A stretch of 15,539 nucleotides of DNA from Paracoccaceae bacterium. Its GTDB lineage: Bacteria; Pseudomonadota; Alphaproteobacteria; Rhodobacterales; Rhodobacteraceae. The position numbers and the translations under genes are program-made. The notes under the pieces were generated by a model. That model was not told the DNA's origin, did not search any database, and worked only from the letters and a program-made list of their open reading frames with translations. The stretch lies in the NCBI GenBank assembly GCA_026997055.1, contig JALWJU010000323.1:1-15539 (forward strand). Direction: 5' to 3'. Positions 7,353-13,249 of the stretch are shown piece after piece. Within the stretch, counting starts at the first letter, position 1. Each line of letters opens with the position of its first letter.

Positions 7353-7728
7353 TGTGAAGATCACCGTTGGCGGGCGTTCCTTCGAGGTGGCGTGTCAGGA
7401 AGGCGAGGAGCACTTCCTGGAAAGCGCCGCCGCCATGCTCGACAACGAGGCGCGCAGCCTGGTCGAGCAGATCCCGCACCTCACCGAGTCGCGGATGCTG
7501 CTGATGGCCGGGCTGATGCTGGCGGACAAGACAGCCGGGATGGAGGACAATCTGCGCATCGCCGAGGCCAGACTGGCTCAGGCGCAGGAGCAGATCGAGG
7601 CGCTCAAGGCGAGCCCGGAAAAGGTCGAGGTGCCGGTCATCCCGGAGGCGGTGACCGATACCCTGGCCGAAATCGCCGCCCGTGCCGAGGCAATGGCGGC
7701 CAGCGTCGAGGAAAAGGCGCGCGGCTGA
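7345..7728 (+). CDS. zapA: Cell division protein ZapA
   Basis: ZapA is a small cytoplasmic protein that binds FtsZ and cross-links its filaments in the Z-ring. The 127-residue product opens with the ZapA fold, VKITVGGRSFEVACQEGEE, and continues with the helix that packs the dimer (HFLESAAAMLDNEARSL) and a hydrophobic then heptad-like segment (MLLMAGLMLADKTAGM, then RIAEARLAQAQEQIEALKA) that would form the tetramer coiled coil. A tail of about 35 residues rich in Ala/Glu follows. An excellent Shine-Dalgarno sequence, GGAGGAG (7331-7337), precedes the ATG, and the start overlaps the end of the upstream coiled-coil gene. Its TGA lies 2 bases from the stop codon of the convergent dnaB, so there is no room for a terminator between them. 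Confidence 0.9.
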   Translation: MPDVKITVGGRSFEVACQEGEEHFLESAAAMLDNEARSLVEQIPHLTESRMLLMAGLMLADKTAGMEDNLRIAEARLAQAQEQIEALKASPEKVEVPVIPEAVTDTLAEIAARAEAMAASVEEKARG

Positions 7729-7730
7729 GC

Positions 7731-9227
7731 CTAGAACGAGACTTCGTCCGCCGCTTCCTGCTGCCAGGGCTGCACCAGGTTTCCGAATCGGGTGAATTGC
7801 GCTTCGAAGCTCAGGTCCACGGTGCCGATCGGGCCGTGGCGCTGCTTGCCGATGATGACTTCGGCCTTGCCGTGCAGGCGCTCCATGTCGGCCTTCCACC
7901 GGGCCATGGCCTCGCCGTCGTTTTCGTCGGGCTTTTCGCGCTCCTTGTAGTAATCGCCGCGATAGACGAACATCACCACATCCGCGTCCTGTTCGATCGA
8001 GCCCGATTCGCGCAGGTCGCTCAGCTGCGGGCGCTTGTCGTCGCGGCTTTCCACCTGGCGGCTGAGCTGGGAGAGCGCCAGCACCGGGATGTCGAGTTCC
8101 TTGGCGATTGCCTTGAGCCCCATGGAGACTTCGCCGATCTCCTGCACCCGGTTATCGGAGGTGCCGCGCACCAGTTGCAGATAGTCCACTACCAGCAGGT
8201 CTAGCCCGTGGGTGCGCTTGAGGCGTCGGGCGCGGGCGGCAAGCTGGGCGATGGGAATGGCGGCGGTGTCGTCGATATAGAGCGGGCAGGCTTCCAGCGC
8301 CTTGGCGGCCTCGACGAAGCGGCGGAATTCCTCTTCGGTCATGTCGCCCTGGCGGATCTTGTGCGAGGGGATTTCGCTGGCTTCCGACAGGATCCGCCCG
8401 GCCAGCTGCTCGGCGGACATCTCCAGGCTGAAGAAGCCCACCACGCCCCCATCCACCGCGCCCTCGCTGCCGTCTGGCAGTGTGCCCTTGCGGTAGGCCC
8501 TGGCGACGTTGAAGGCGATATTGGTGGCCAGCGAGGTCTTGCCCATCGACGGGCGGCCGGCGAGGATCAGGAGGTCGGAGCGGTGCAGCCCGCCAAGCTT
8601 GCGGTCCAGGTCCACCAGCCCGGTGGCCAGCCCCGCCAGCCCGCCATCGCGCTGGTAGGCGGCATTGGCCACCTGCACCGCATCGGTCACCGCGCTGAGA
8701 AAGCTCTGGAAACCGCCCTCGCTCTGGCCCTGTTCGGCGAGCTTGTAGAGCGCCTGTTCGGCCTCGACGATCTGCTCGGCGGGTTCGCTATCGACATCGA
8801 CGCGCGCGGCCTTGGCGGCGATGTCGCCACCGAGCCGGATCAGTTCGCGCCGGATCGCGAGGTCGTGGATCATCTGCGCGTAATCGCGTGCGGCAAAGGA
8901 AGAGATCGCCGCCCCCGCGAGGCGGGCGAGATAGGCGGGCCCGCCCAGTTCCCGAAGCCCTTCGTCGTCTTCCATGAAGGCCTTGAGGGTGACGGGGCTG
9001 GCGAGCTGGTTCTTCTGGATGCGCGCCGCGGCGATCTCGTAGATGCGCGCATGCACCGGCTCGTGGAAATGCTCGGGGCGGATGATGGAAGCGATGCGGT
9101 CGTAGATGTCGTTATTGGTCAGGATGGCGCCGAGAAGCTGCTGCTCGGCCTCCACATGGTGAGGCAGGGCCTCGGCGCCTTCGGCCGGAAGATTCTGGTC
9201 GTTGCGAATGCTGCTGATCTCGTTCAT
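7731..9227 (-). CDS. dnaB: Replicative DNA helicase
   Basis: DnaB is the hexameric 5'-3' helicase that unwinds DNA at the replication fork. The 498-residue product has the N-terminal DnaB domain (HHVEAEQQLLGAIL at 23-36, through about residue 125), a linker, and a RecA-like ATPase domain with Walker A GRPSMGKTS (224-232), FFSLEMSAEQL (265-275), Walker B LLVVDYLQL (344-352), SQLSRQVE, DLRESGSIEQDAD and the arginine-finger segment GKQRHGPIG (460-468). It is full length. I chose the ATG at 9227, preceded by GAGGGCGGG, because MNEISSIRNDQNLP is followed directly by the conserved domain; an in-frame GTG at 9290 would add 21 residues encoded by a 9-base repeat. It is transcribed away from pyrE with its own promoter region, which has DnaA-box-like sites, and converges on zapA with a 2-base gap. 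Confidence 0.97.
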   Translation of the reverse strand: MNEISSIRNDQNLPAEGAEALPHHVEAEQQLLGAILTNNDIYDRIASIIRPEHFHEPVHARIYEIAAARIQKNQLASPVTLKAFMEDDEGLRELGGPAYLARLAGAAISSFAARDYAQMIHDLAIRRELIRLGGDIAAKAARVDVDSEPAEQIVEAEQALYKLAEQGQSEGGFQSFLSAVTDAVQVANAAYQRDGGLAGLATGLVDLDRKLGGLHRSDLLILAGRPSMGKTSLATNIAFNVARAYRKGTLPDGSEGAVDGGVVGFFSLEMSAEQLAGRILSEASEIPSHKIRQGDMTEEEFRRFVEAAKALEACPLYIDDTAAIPIAQLAARARRLKRTHGLDLLVVDYLQLVRGTSDNRVQEIGEVSMGLKAIAKELDIPVLALSQLSRQVESRDDKRPQLSDLRESGSIEQDADVVMFVYRGDYYKEREKPDENDGEAMARWKADMERLHGKAEVIIGKQRHGPIGTVDLSFEAQFTRFGNLVQPWQQEAADEVSF

Positions 9228-9230
9228 CCC

Positions 9231-9275
9231 GCCCTCATCGCCCTCGTTGCGCCCAACGCCCTCGTCACCCTCATC
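9231..9275 (-). repeat. Five 9-base degenerate tandem repeats in the dnaB leader
   Basis: Read on the minus strand, five consecutive 9-mers precede the dnaB start: GATGAGGGT, GACGAGGGC, GTTGGGCGC, AACGAGGGC, GATGAGGGC. The middle unit has diverged. The period is a multiple of three and in frame with dnaB, so an upstream start would give an acidic DEG-rich leader. The array ends 3 bases before the ATG, so the purine-rich last unit also serves as the ribosome-binding region. Confidence 0.75.
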
Positions 9276-9316
9276 ACACCCCTCACCCACATGCAGCCCC
9301 GAACCTGTCCGGTGCC

Positions 9317-9346
9317 GTTATAGAAAAGGTGCCTGCGCCGGGGCAA
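9317..9346 (-). promoter_or_regulatory. Predicted sigma-70-type promoter of dnaB
   Basis: On the minus strand TTGCCC (9346-9341) and TATAAC (9322-9317) are separated by 18 bases. The -10 box matches the consensus at 5 of 6 positions and the -35 box at 4 of 6. Transcription would begin near 9310, giving a leader of about 83 bases. The spacing and the AT-rich -10 in an otherwise GC-rich segment support it; no experimental start is known to me. Confidence 0.55.
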
Positions 9347-9367
9347 TCTGGATAAGTCTGTGTATAA
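9347..9367 (-). promoter_or_regulatory. Tandem DnaA-box-like sites upstream of dnaB
   Basis: On the minus strand TTATACACA (9367-9359) matches the DnaA-box consensus TTATNCACA exactly. After three bases comes TTATCCAGA (9355-9347), which differs from TTATCCACA at one position. Both point the same way, and the second abuts the predicted -35 box of dnaB. This would place DnaA at the usual position of a regulator just upstream of RNA polymerase. Confidence 0.55.
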
Positions 9368-9406
9368 GGGCCAGCCTACCACATCTTGCGGGTCAAGGCG
9401 AGCGGG

Positions 9407-9423
9407 GCCCCGGATATTGGGGC
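9407..9423 (-). other. Small GC hairpin downstream of the pyrE terminator
   Basis: GCCCC and GGGGC form a 5-base stem around a 7-base loop between the pyrE terminator and the dnaB promoter. No T-run follows. It may be an additional 3' structure or chance in GC-rich DNA. Confidence 0.3.
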
Positions 9424-9431
9424 GCCTGGGC

Positions 9432-9452
9432 AAAAAAGCCACAATCTCGTGG
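9432..9452 (-). terminator. Rho-independent terminator of the pyrC-pyrE unit
   Basis: On the minus strand CCACG (9452-9448) and TGTGG (9443-9439) make a 5-pair stem (one G-T pair) with the loop AGAT, followed by C and six T residues (9437-9432). It begins 7 bases after the pyrE stop codon. The stem is short, but stem plus T-run is the standard form and it separates pyrE from dnaB. Confidence 0.65.
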
Positions 9453-9459
9453 TAATCTT

Positions 9460-10140
9460 TCAGCTGCGCCGATGCGCCTCTTGCCACGCGCGCGGGGCCT
9501 TCAGAAAGGCCTCGACCTCGCGCAAGGTGCCGGCATCGAAGCTCCCCCCGGCGCGCGCCTCGGCCAGCACATCGGCCCAGGTGGTGAGGTAGTGCAGGCT
9601 TACCCCGTGATCTGCCAGCGTTTTCTCGGTCTCCGGGAAAATGCCGTAATAGAAGATCACCGCCGTATGGGCGCAAGTGGCGCCGGTGGCGCGAATCGCC
9701 TCGACGAAGGAGAGCTTGGAGCCGCCATCGGTGGTCAGATCCTCGACCAGCAGCACGCGGTCCGATTCGCCCATCACGCCCTCGATTCGCGCATTGCGCC
9801 CGTAGCCCTTGGGCTTCTTGCGCACATAGGTCATCGGCAGGGCCAGGCGCTCGGCCATCAGCGCGGCGAAGGGGATGCCGGCGGTCTCGCCCCCGGCGAT
9901 ATTGGTAAACGCCTCGAAGCCCGCCTCGCGCAGCACGGTCGCGGCCATGAAATCCATCAACGCCGCGCGCACCCGCGGGTGGCTGATCGGCATGCGGCAG
10001 TCGATATAGGTGGGGCTGGGCAGGCCGGAGGCGAGCGTGAAGGGCTCGGCGGCGTTGAAATGCACGGCCCCGATTTCGAGCAGCATCCGGGCGGTGAGCC
10101 GGGCGATTTCCTCGCGGGAAGGGAAGGAGGCGGGGATCAT
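9460..10140 (-). CDS. pyrE: Orotate phosphoribosyltransferase
   Basis: PyrE joins orotate to PRPP to make orotidine 5'-phosphate in pyrimidine synthesis. The 226-residue product has FTLASGLPSPTYIDCR (34-49, orotate-side loop), IAGGETAGIPFA (81-92), the flexible-loop segment YVRKKPKGYGR (105-115) and the PRPP-binding motif VLLVEDLTTDGGSK (129-142), all in the family order. The ATG at 10140 overlaps the pyrC TGA as ATGA, which both sets the start and suggests translational coupling; an in-frame ATG five codons upstream lies inside pyrC and is less likely. After the phosphoribosyltransferase core the protein continues to EAHRRS with a roughly 50-residue helical C-terminus, as in other longer proteobacterial members. 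A terminator follows directly. Confidence 0.96.
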   Translation of the reverse strand: MIPASFPSREEIARLTARMLLEIGAVHFNAAEPFTLASGLPSPTYIDCRMPISHPRVRAALMDFMAATVLREAGFEAFTNIAGGETAGIPFAALMAERLALPMTYVRKKPKGYGRNARIEGVMGESDRVLLVEDLTTDGGSKLSFVEAIRATGATCAHTAVIFYYGIFPETEKTLADHGVSLHYLTTWADVLAEARAGGSFDAGTLREVEAFLKAPRAWQEAHRRS

Positions 10141-11174
10141 GCGGTGACGCTCCAATGCAGGGGAAAGCCGGGATCGAAGACCGTAACCGGCCCGTCCGGC
10201 GTGTTGATTTTGGCAGGGTATTCAGTAGGTTGCCGGGTGATGGTGATCCGGGACCCGTTCACCGGCAGGCGGTAGAAGGCTGCGCCGTTCAGCGAGACGA
10301 AGGCCTCGAGGCGCCCGAGCGCGCCTTCGCGTTCGAAGATTTCGGCGAGGATCGAAAGCGCGTTCGGCGCGGTGAAACAGCCGGCGCAGCCGCAGGCGCT
10401 TTCCTTGGCATGGTCCGGGTGCGGCGCCGAGTCCGTGCCGAGGAAAAAGCCCCCCTCCCCGGAGGTGGCCGCCGCCACCAGCGCCTTGCGGTGACGCTCG
10501 CGCTTGGCCACCGGCAGGCAGTAGTAATGCGGGCGGATGCCGCCGACCAGCAGGTGATTGCGGTTGATCACCAGGTGATGGGCGGTGATGGTGGCGGCGA
10601 TGTCCCGGCCGCCTTCGCGCACATAGGCCACGCCCTCTTCGGTGGTGACATGCTCGAGCACCACCCGCAGGCCCGGCGTGGCGGCGCGGATCGGCTCCAG
10701 CACGCGGTCGAGAAACACCGCCTCGCGGTCAAAGATATCCACCTCCGGGTCGGTCACCTCGCCATGGACGCAGAGCGGCAGGCCGATCTCGGCCATGCGC
10801 TCGAGCACCTCGCGCACACGGTCGAAGTCGCGCACCCCGCTGGCCGAATTGGTGGTGGCGCCCGCCGGGTAGAGCTTGACCGCGTGGATCGCCCCCTCAT
10901 TCGCCGCGCGCGCCACATCTTCGGGGTCGGTCTCTTCGGTCAGGTAGAGGGTCATCAGCGGGGCGAAGCTGCTGCCCTCGGGCAGGGCGGCAAGGATGCG
11001 GTCACGATAGGCGCGTGCCTCGGCGGCGGTGACGACCGGCGGCACCAGATTGGGCATGATCAGGGCGCGGGCGAAATGGCGGGCGCTCTCGGGCAGCACC
11101 GCGCGCAGCATGGCGCCGTCGCGCAGGTGCAGGTGCCAGTCGTCGGGGCGGGGTATGGTCAGGCTCCGGGTCAT
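10137..11174 (-). CDS. pyrC: Dihydroorotase
   Basis: PyrC closes carbamoyl aspartate to dihydroorotate. The 345-residue product is a class II (E. coli-like) enzyme of normal length, with the metal pair in DWHLHLRDG (histidines 14 and 16), the carbamylated lysine 100 in HAVKLYPAGATTNS, histidine 137 in CVHGEV, histidine 175 in LEHVTT, and the catalytic aspartate 248 in LGTDSAPHP. IRPHYYCLPVAKRE and the cysteine-bearing GCAGCFTAPNA are also typical of this class. The frame is open far upstream, but the ATG at 11174 starts the family sequence MTRSLTIPRPDDWHLHLRDG; the Shine-Dalgarno is weak. It overlaps pyrE at ATGA. cobS lies 94 bases upstream on the same strand, so pyrC may share its transcript or have its own promoter; I saw no convincing promoter in that gap. 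Confidence 0.97.
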   Translation of the reverse strand: MTRSLTIPRPDDWHLHLRDGAMLRAVLPESARHFARALIMPNLVPPVVTAAEARAYRDRILAALPEGSSFAPLMTLYLTEETDPEDVARAANEGAIHAVKLYPAGATTNSASGVRDFDRVREVLERMAEIGLPLCVHGEVTDPEVDIFDREAVFLDRVLEPIRAATPGLRVVLEHVTTEEGVAYVREGGRDIAATITAHHLVINRNHLLVGGIRPHYYCLPVAKRERHRKALVAAATSGEGGFFLGTDSAPHPDHAKESACGCAGCFTAPNALSILAEIFEREGALGRLEAFVSLNGAAFYRLPVNGSRITITRQPTEYPAKINTPDGPVTVFDPGFPLHWSVTA

Positions 11175-11268
11175 GGTCCAGCCAATACCCAATGGGCGGG
11201 CCGCGAGCCAGAGGAAATCGGTCCTTCTGCCGTCATGCCTGCCGGTTCCCGCAAGGGTCGATCCGGGG

Positions 11269-12045
11269 TCAGGCCGAGGCGCCCAGGGAGGCGAAGGCCG
11301 CGAGGGCGGCGATCTCGGCCAGTTGCTGCGAGGCGCCCAGGATGTCGCCGGTCTGCCCGCCGATGCGTCTGCGGGCGGTCCCGGCCAGGGCCAGCGTGGC
11401 GAGCCCGGCCCAGAATACCGCCGGCAGCAGCGCCGGGCCGGTTGCCAGCAGGGTGATCCCCAAGGCCAGGGCCAGCGCCGCCAGGGCGGTTCGCCCACGG
11501 GGACGTCCGGCGCCTGCCGCAAGTCCGCTGCCGCGGGCATTGGGCATTCTCGCCATCAGCAGCGCCATGGCTGCCCGGCTGAGCGCGCCGGTGGCGATCA
11601 GCGGGGGCAGGATCCAGCCGGCCCGGATCAGCAGGGTCAGCGCCGACCAGCGCAGGAGCAGCGACAGGCCCAGGGCCAGCACCCCGTAACTGCCGATCCG
11701 GCTGTCGCGCATGATCTCCAGGCGCCGCGCCCTGTCCTGCCCGCCCCACAGACCGTCGAACGTGTCGGCCAGCCCGTCCTCGTGCAGAGCGCCGGTCATG
11801 GCCGCGCTCAGGGTGAGGCAGAGAGCGGCGGTGATCGGTGCGGGCAGGCCGAGGGCGCTGGCTGTGAGTGCCAGCAGTCCGGCCGCGGCTCCCAGGAGCG
11901 CGCCGACCAGCGGCCAGGCCCAGGCGGAATCGGCGAGGTTGCGGCTGTCCGGGCCGGGGGGGCTTGCCAGGGGCAGGCGCGTAAGCAGGCCCATGGCACG
12001 ATGCAGGTCGCCGGGGGCCAGCAGGGAGGGGGTGTTTTTCGCCAT
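11269..12045 (-). CDS. cobS: Adenosylcobinamide-GDP ribazoletransferase (cobalamin synthase)
   Basis: CobS joins adenosylcobinamide-GDP to alpha-ribazole (or its phosphate), the last assembly step of cobalamin, in the inner membrane. The 258-residue protein is rich in hydrophobic Ala/Leu helices (about 45-65, 120-140, 185-205, 207-222) and has the family motifs WPLVGALLG (44-52), ALHEDGLADTFDGLWGG (86-102), RDSRIGSYGVLAL (113-125) and the C-terminal GGQTGDILGASQQLAE (229-244); the Asp/Glu clusters are thought to bind metal and the activated substrate. I chose the ATG at 12045, preceded by AAGG, because it begins shortly before the conserved RAMGLLTRLP; an upstream in-frame start would run into the intergenic region. 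It is divergent from cobT, whose product makes the alpha-ribazole phosphate, across 77 bases. Confidence 0.95.
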   Translation of the reverse strand: MAKNTPSLLAPGDLHRAMGLLTRLPLASPPGPDSRNLADSAWAWPLVGALLGAAAGLLALTASALGLPAPITAALCLTLSAAMTGALHEDGLADTFDGLWGGQDRARRLEIMRDSRIGSYGVLALGLSLLLRWSALTLLIRAGWILPPLIATGALSRAAMALLMARMPNARGSGLAAGAGRPRGRTALAALALALGITLLATGPALLPAVFWAGLATLALAGTARRRIGGQTGDILGASQQLAEIAALAAFASLGASA

Positions 12046-12064
12046 TGGAGCCTTTTTCGGTGTC

Positions 12065-12103
12065 TTGCCCTGTCCGATTTGGGTAAAGGGAAGCGACGGG
12101 CAA
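12065..12103. promoter_or_regulatory. Inverted repeat centred between cobS and cobT
   Basis: TTGCCC-t-GTC (12065-12074) and GAC-GGGCAA (12095-12103) are inverted copies with one bulged base, separated by 20 bases. The element's centre, 12084, is the midpoint between the first bases of cobS (12045) and cobT (12123), leaving 19 bases on each side. This symmetry suggests an operator serving both genes. No strong sigma-70 promoter is evident in either direction, and the gap is too short for a cobalamin riboswitch. Confidence 0.35.
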
Positions 12104-12122
12104 ATCAATTCGGGAAAGCATC

Positions 12123-13142
12123 ATGTCTGAGGTCGCCTTTACTTCCATCGAGGGTTTTGCCGCGCTGCTGCGGGATCTGCCGGGGCCGGACGAGGCGGCC
12201 CGGGCCGGGGCGGCGGCGCGAAATGGCGTGCTGACCAAGCCGCCGGGGGCGCTGGGGCGGCTGGAGGAACTGGCGATCTGGTTCGCCGGCTGGCGTGGAG
12301 AGGTGCGCCCGCGGCTGCAGGCGCCGCAGGTGCTGGTATTTGCCGGCAATCACGGGGTGGCGGCGCGGGGGGTGTCGGCCTTTCCGGCGGAGGTGACGGC
12401 GCAGATGGTGCAAAATTTCGAGGCCGGGGGGGCGGCGGTCAACCAGCTGGCCGAGGCGAACGGCGCCAGTCTGGGGGTCCATGCGCTGGAACTTGCGCGG
12501 CCGACCGCGGATTTCACCCAGGGGCCGGCGATGGACGAGGCGGCGTTTGTCGCCGCTCTGGCCACGGGCTGGGAGGCGGTGGATCCGGGTGCCGATCTGC
12601 TGGTCTGCGGCGAGATGGGGATTGCCAATACCACGGCGGCGGCGGCGATCGCGCTGGCGCTGTTCGGCGGTGAGGCGGCGGATTGGGTCGGGCGCGGCAC
12701 CGGGGTGGATGATGCCGGGCTGGCGCTGAAGCGGCAGGTCGTGGCCCGGGGGCTTGCGGCCAATCCCGGGGCGCGCGGAAACGGGCTGGAGGCGCTGCGC
12801 TGCCTCGGCGGGCGTGAACTGGCGGCGATCGCCGGGGCGATTTTGCGGGCGCGGCATCTGCGCATTCCGGTGCTGCTGGACGGGTTCATCTGCACGGCGG
12901 CCGCTTCCTGCCTGGAAGCGGCCCGGCCAGGTGCGCTGGATCATGCGGTGGCGGGGCATGTTTCGGCCGAGGCGGCCCATGGGGCGCTCCTGGAGAAGCT
13001 GGGCAAGGCGCCGCTCCTGTCTCTCGGGCTGCGGCTGGGAGAAGGCTCGGGCGGGACGCTGGCCATTGGCGTGGTTCGCTCGGCGCTCGCCTGTCATTCC
13101 GGGATGGCGACCTTTGCCGAAGCCGGGGTCAGTGACGGCTGA
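12123..13142 (+). CDS. cobT: Nicotinate-nucleotide--dimethylbenzimidazole phosphoribosyltransferase
   Basis: CobT moves phosphoribose from nicotinate mononucleotide to 5,6-dimethylbenzimidazole, making alpha-ribazole phosphate for the lower ligand of cobalamin. The 339-residue product has TKPPGALGRLEELA (38-51), VLVFAGNHGVAARGVSAFP (70-88), FEAGGAAVNQLA (99-110), CGEMGIANTTAAAA (162-175), GRGTGVDD (190-197), LLDGFICTAAA (251-261), HVSAEAAH (279-286) and LRLGEGSGGTLA, in which glutamate 307 is the expected catalytic base. The length is normal. A Shine-Dalgarno-like GGGAAAG (12112-12118) precedes the ATG. The protein should not be confused with the large cobaltochelatase subunit that carries the same symbol in older usage. 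It is divergent from cobS and convergent with the PAS gene. Confidence 0.97.
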   Translation: MSEVAFTSIEGFAALLRDLPGPDEAARAGAAARNGVLTKPPGALGRLEELAIWFAGWRGEVRPRLQAPQVLVFAGNHGVAARGVSAFPAEVTAQMVQNFEAGGAAVNQLAEANGASLGVHALELARPTADFTQGPAMDEAAFVAALATGWEAVDPGADLLVCGEMGIANTTAAAAIALALFGGEAADWVGRGTGVDDAGLALKRQVVARGLAANPGARGNGLEALRCLGGRELAAIAGAILRARHLRIPVLLDGFICTAAASCLEAARPGALDHAVAGHVSAEAAHGALLEKLGKAPLLSLGLRLGEGSGGTLAIGVVRSALACHSGMATFAEAGVSDG

Positions 13143-13149
13143 AACGCAG

Positions 13150-13181
13150 GGGAGATCCTCCCACGATACCCCTTGCGGGGT
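13150..13181. terminator. Two small hairpins after cobT (possible transcript end)
   Basis: GGGAG-atc-CTCCC (13150-13162) and ACCCC-ttgc-GGGGT (13168-13181) are adjacent perfect 5-base-pair stems starting 7 bases after the cobT stop. Neither has a T-run directly after it; the nearest T-runs lie in the repeat at 13199-13228. They sit where a bidirectional terminator for the convergent cobT and PAS genes would be expected, but the form is not canonical. Confidence 0.3.
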
Positions 13182-13197
13182 GCTTCGGGCGGGTCCG

Positions 13198-13232
13198 CGA
13201 TTTTTCGCAGAAAGATTTTTCGCAGAAAGATC
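13198..13232. repeat. Palindromic repeat family, copy 2 (cobT/PAS junction), duplicated unit
   Basis: The 15-mer GATTTTTCGCAGAAA occurs twice in direct tandem (13199-13213 and 13214-13228), followed by GATC. Together with the preceding C, the first unit matches 16 bases of the reverse complement of the palindrome core at 3497-3517. This copy has lost perfect palindromy because its A-run is one or two bases shorter, and it has gained a duplicated unit. It lies between two converging genes. Confidence 0.8.
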
Positions 13233-13249
13233 GTCTCCGCCGGCCGGGT

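Noticed and set aside
8208..9323. Long plus-strand open frame opposite dnaB
   Set aside because: It is the antisense shadow of a complete, motif-verified DnaB; its product is His/Gly/Asp-rich low-complexity sequence with no family features.
9228..9459. Chromosomal replication origin beside dnaB
   Set aside because: Only two DnaA-box-like sites and no AT-rich unwinding region or further box cluster are present; a regulatory role at the dnaB promoter is simpler.
10155..11456. 433-codon plus-strand open frame opposite pyrC
   Set aside because: It is an antisense shadow of PyrC in GC-rich DNA; the product is Arg/Gly-rich without recognisable motifs.
12046..12122. Cobalamin riboswitch between cobS and cobT
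   Set aside because: The 77-base gap is far too short for the riboswitch, and I see no B12-box-like sequence.
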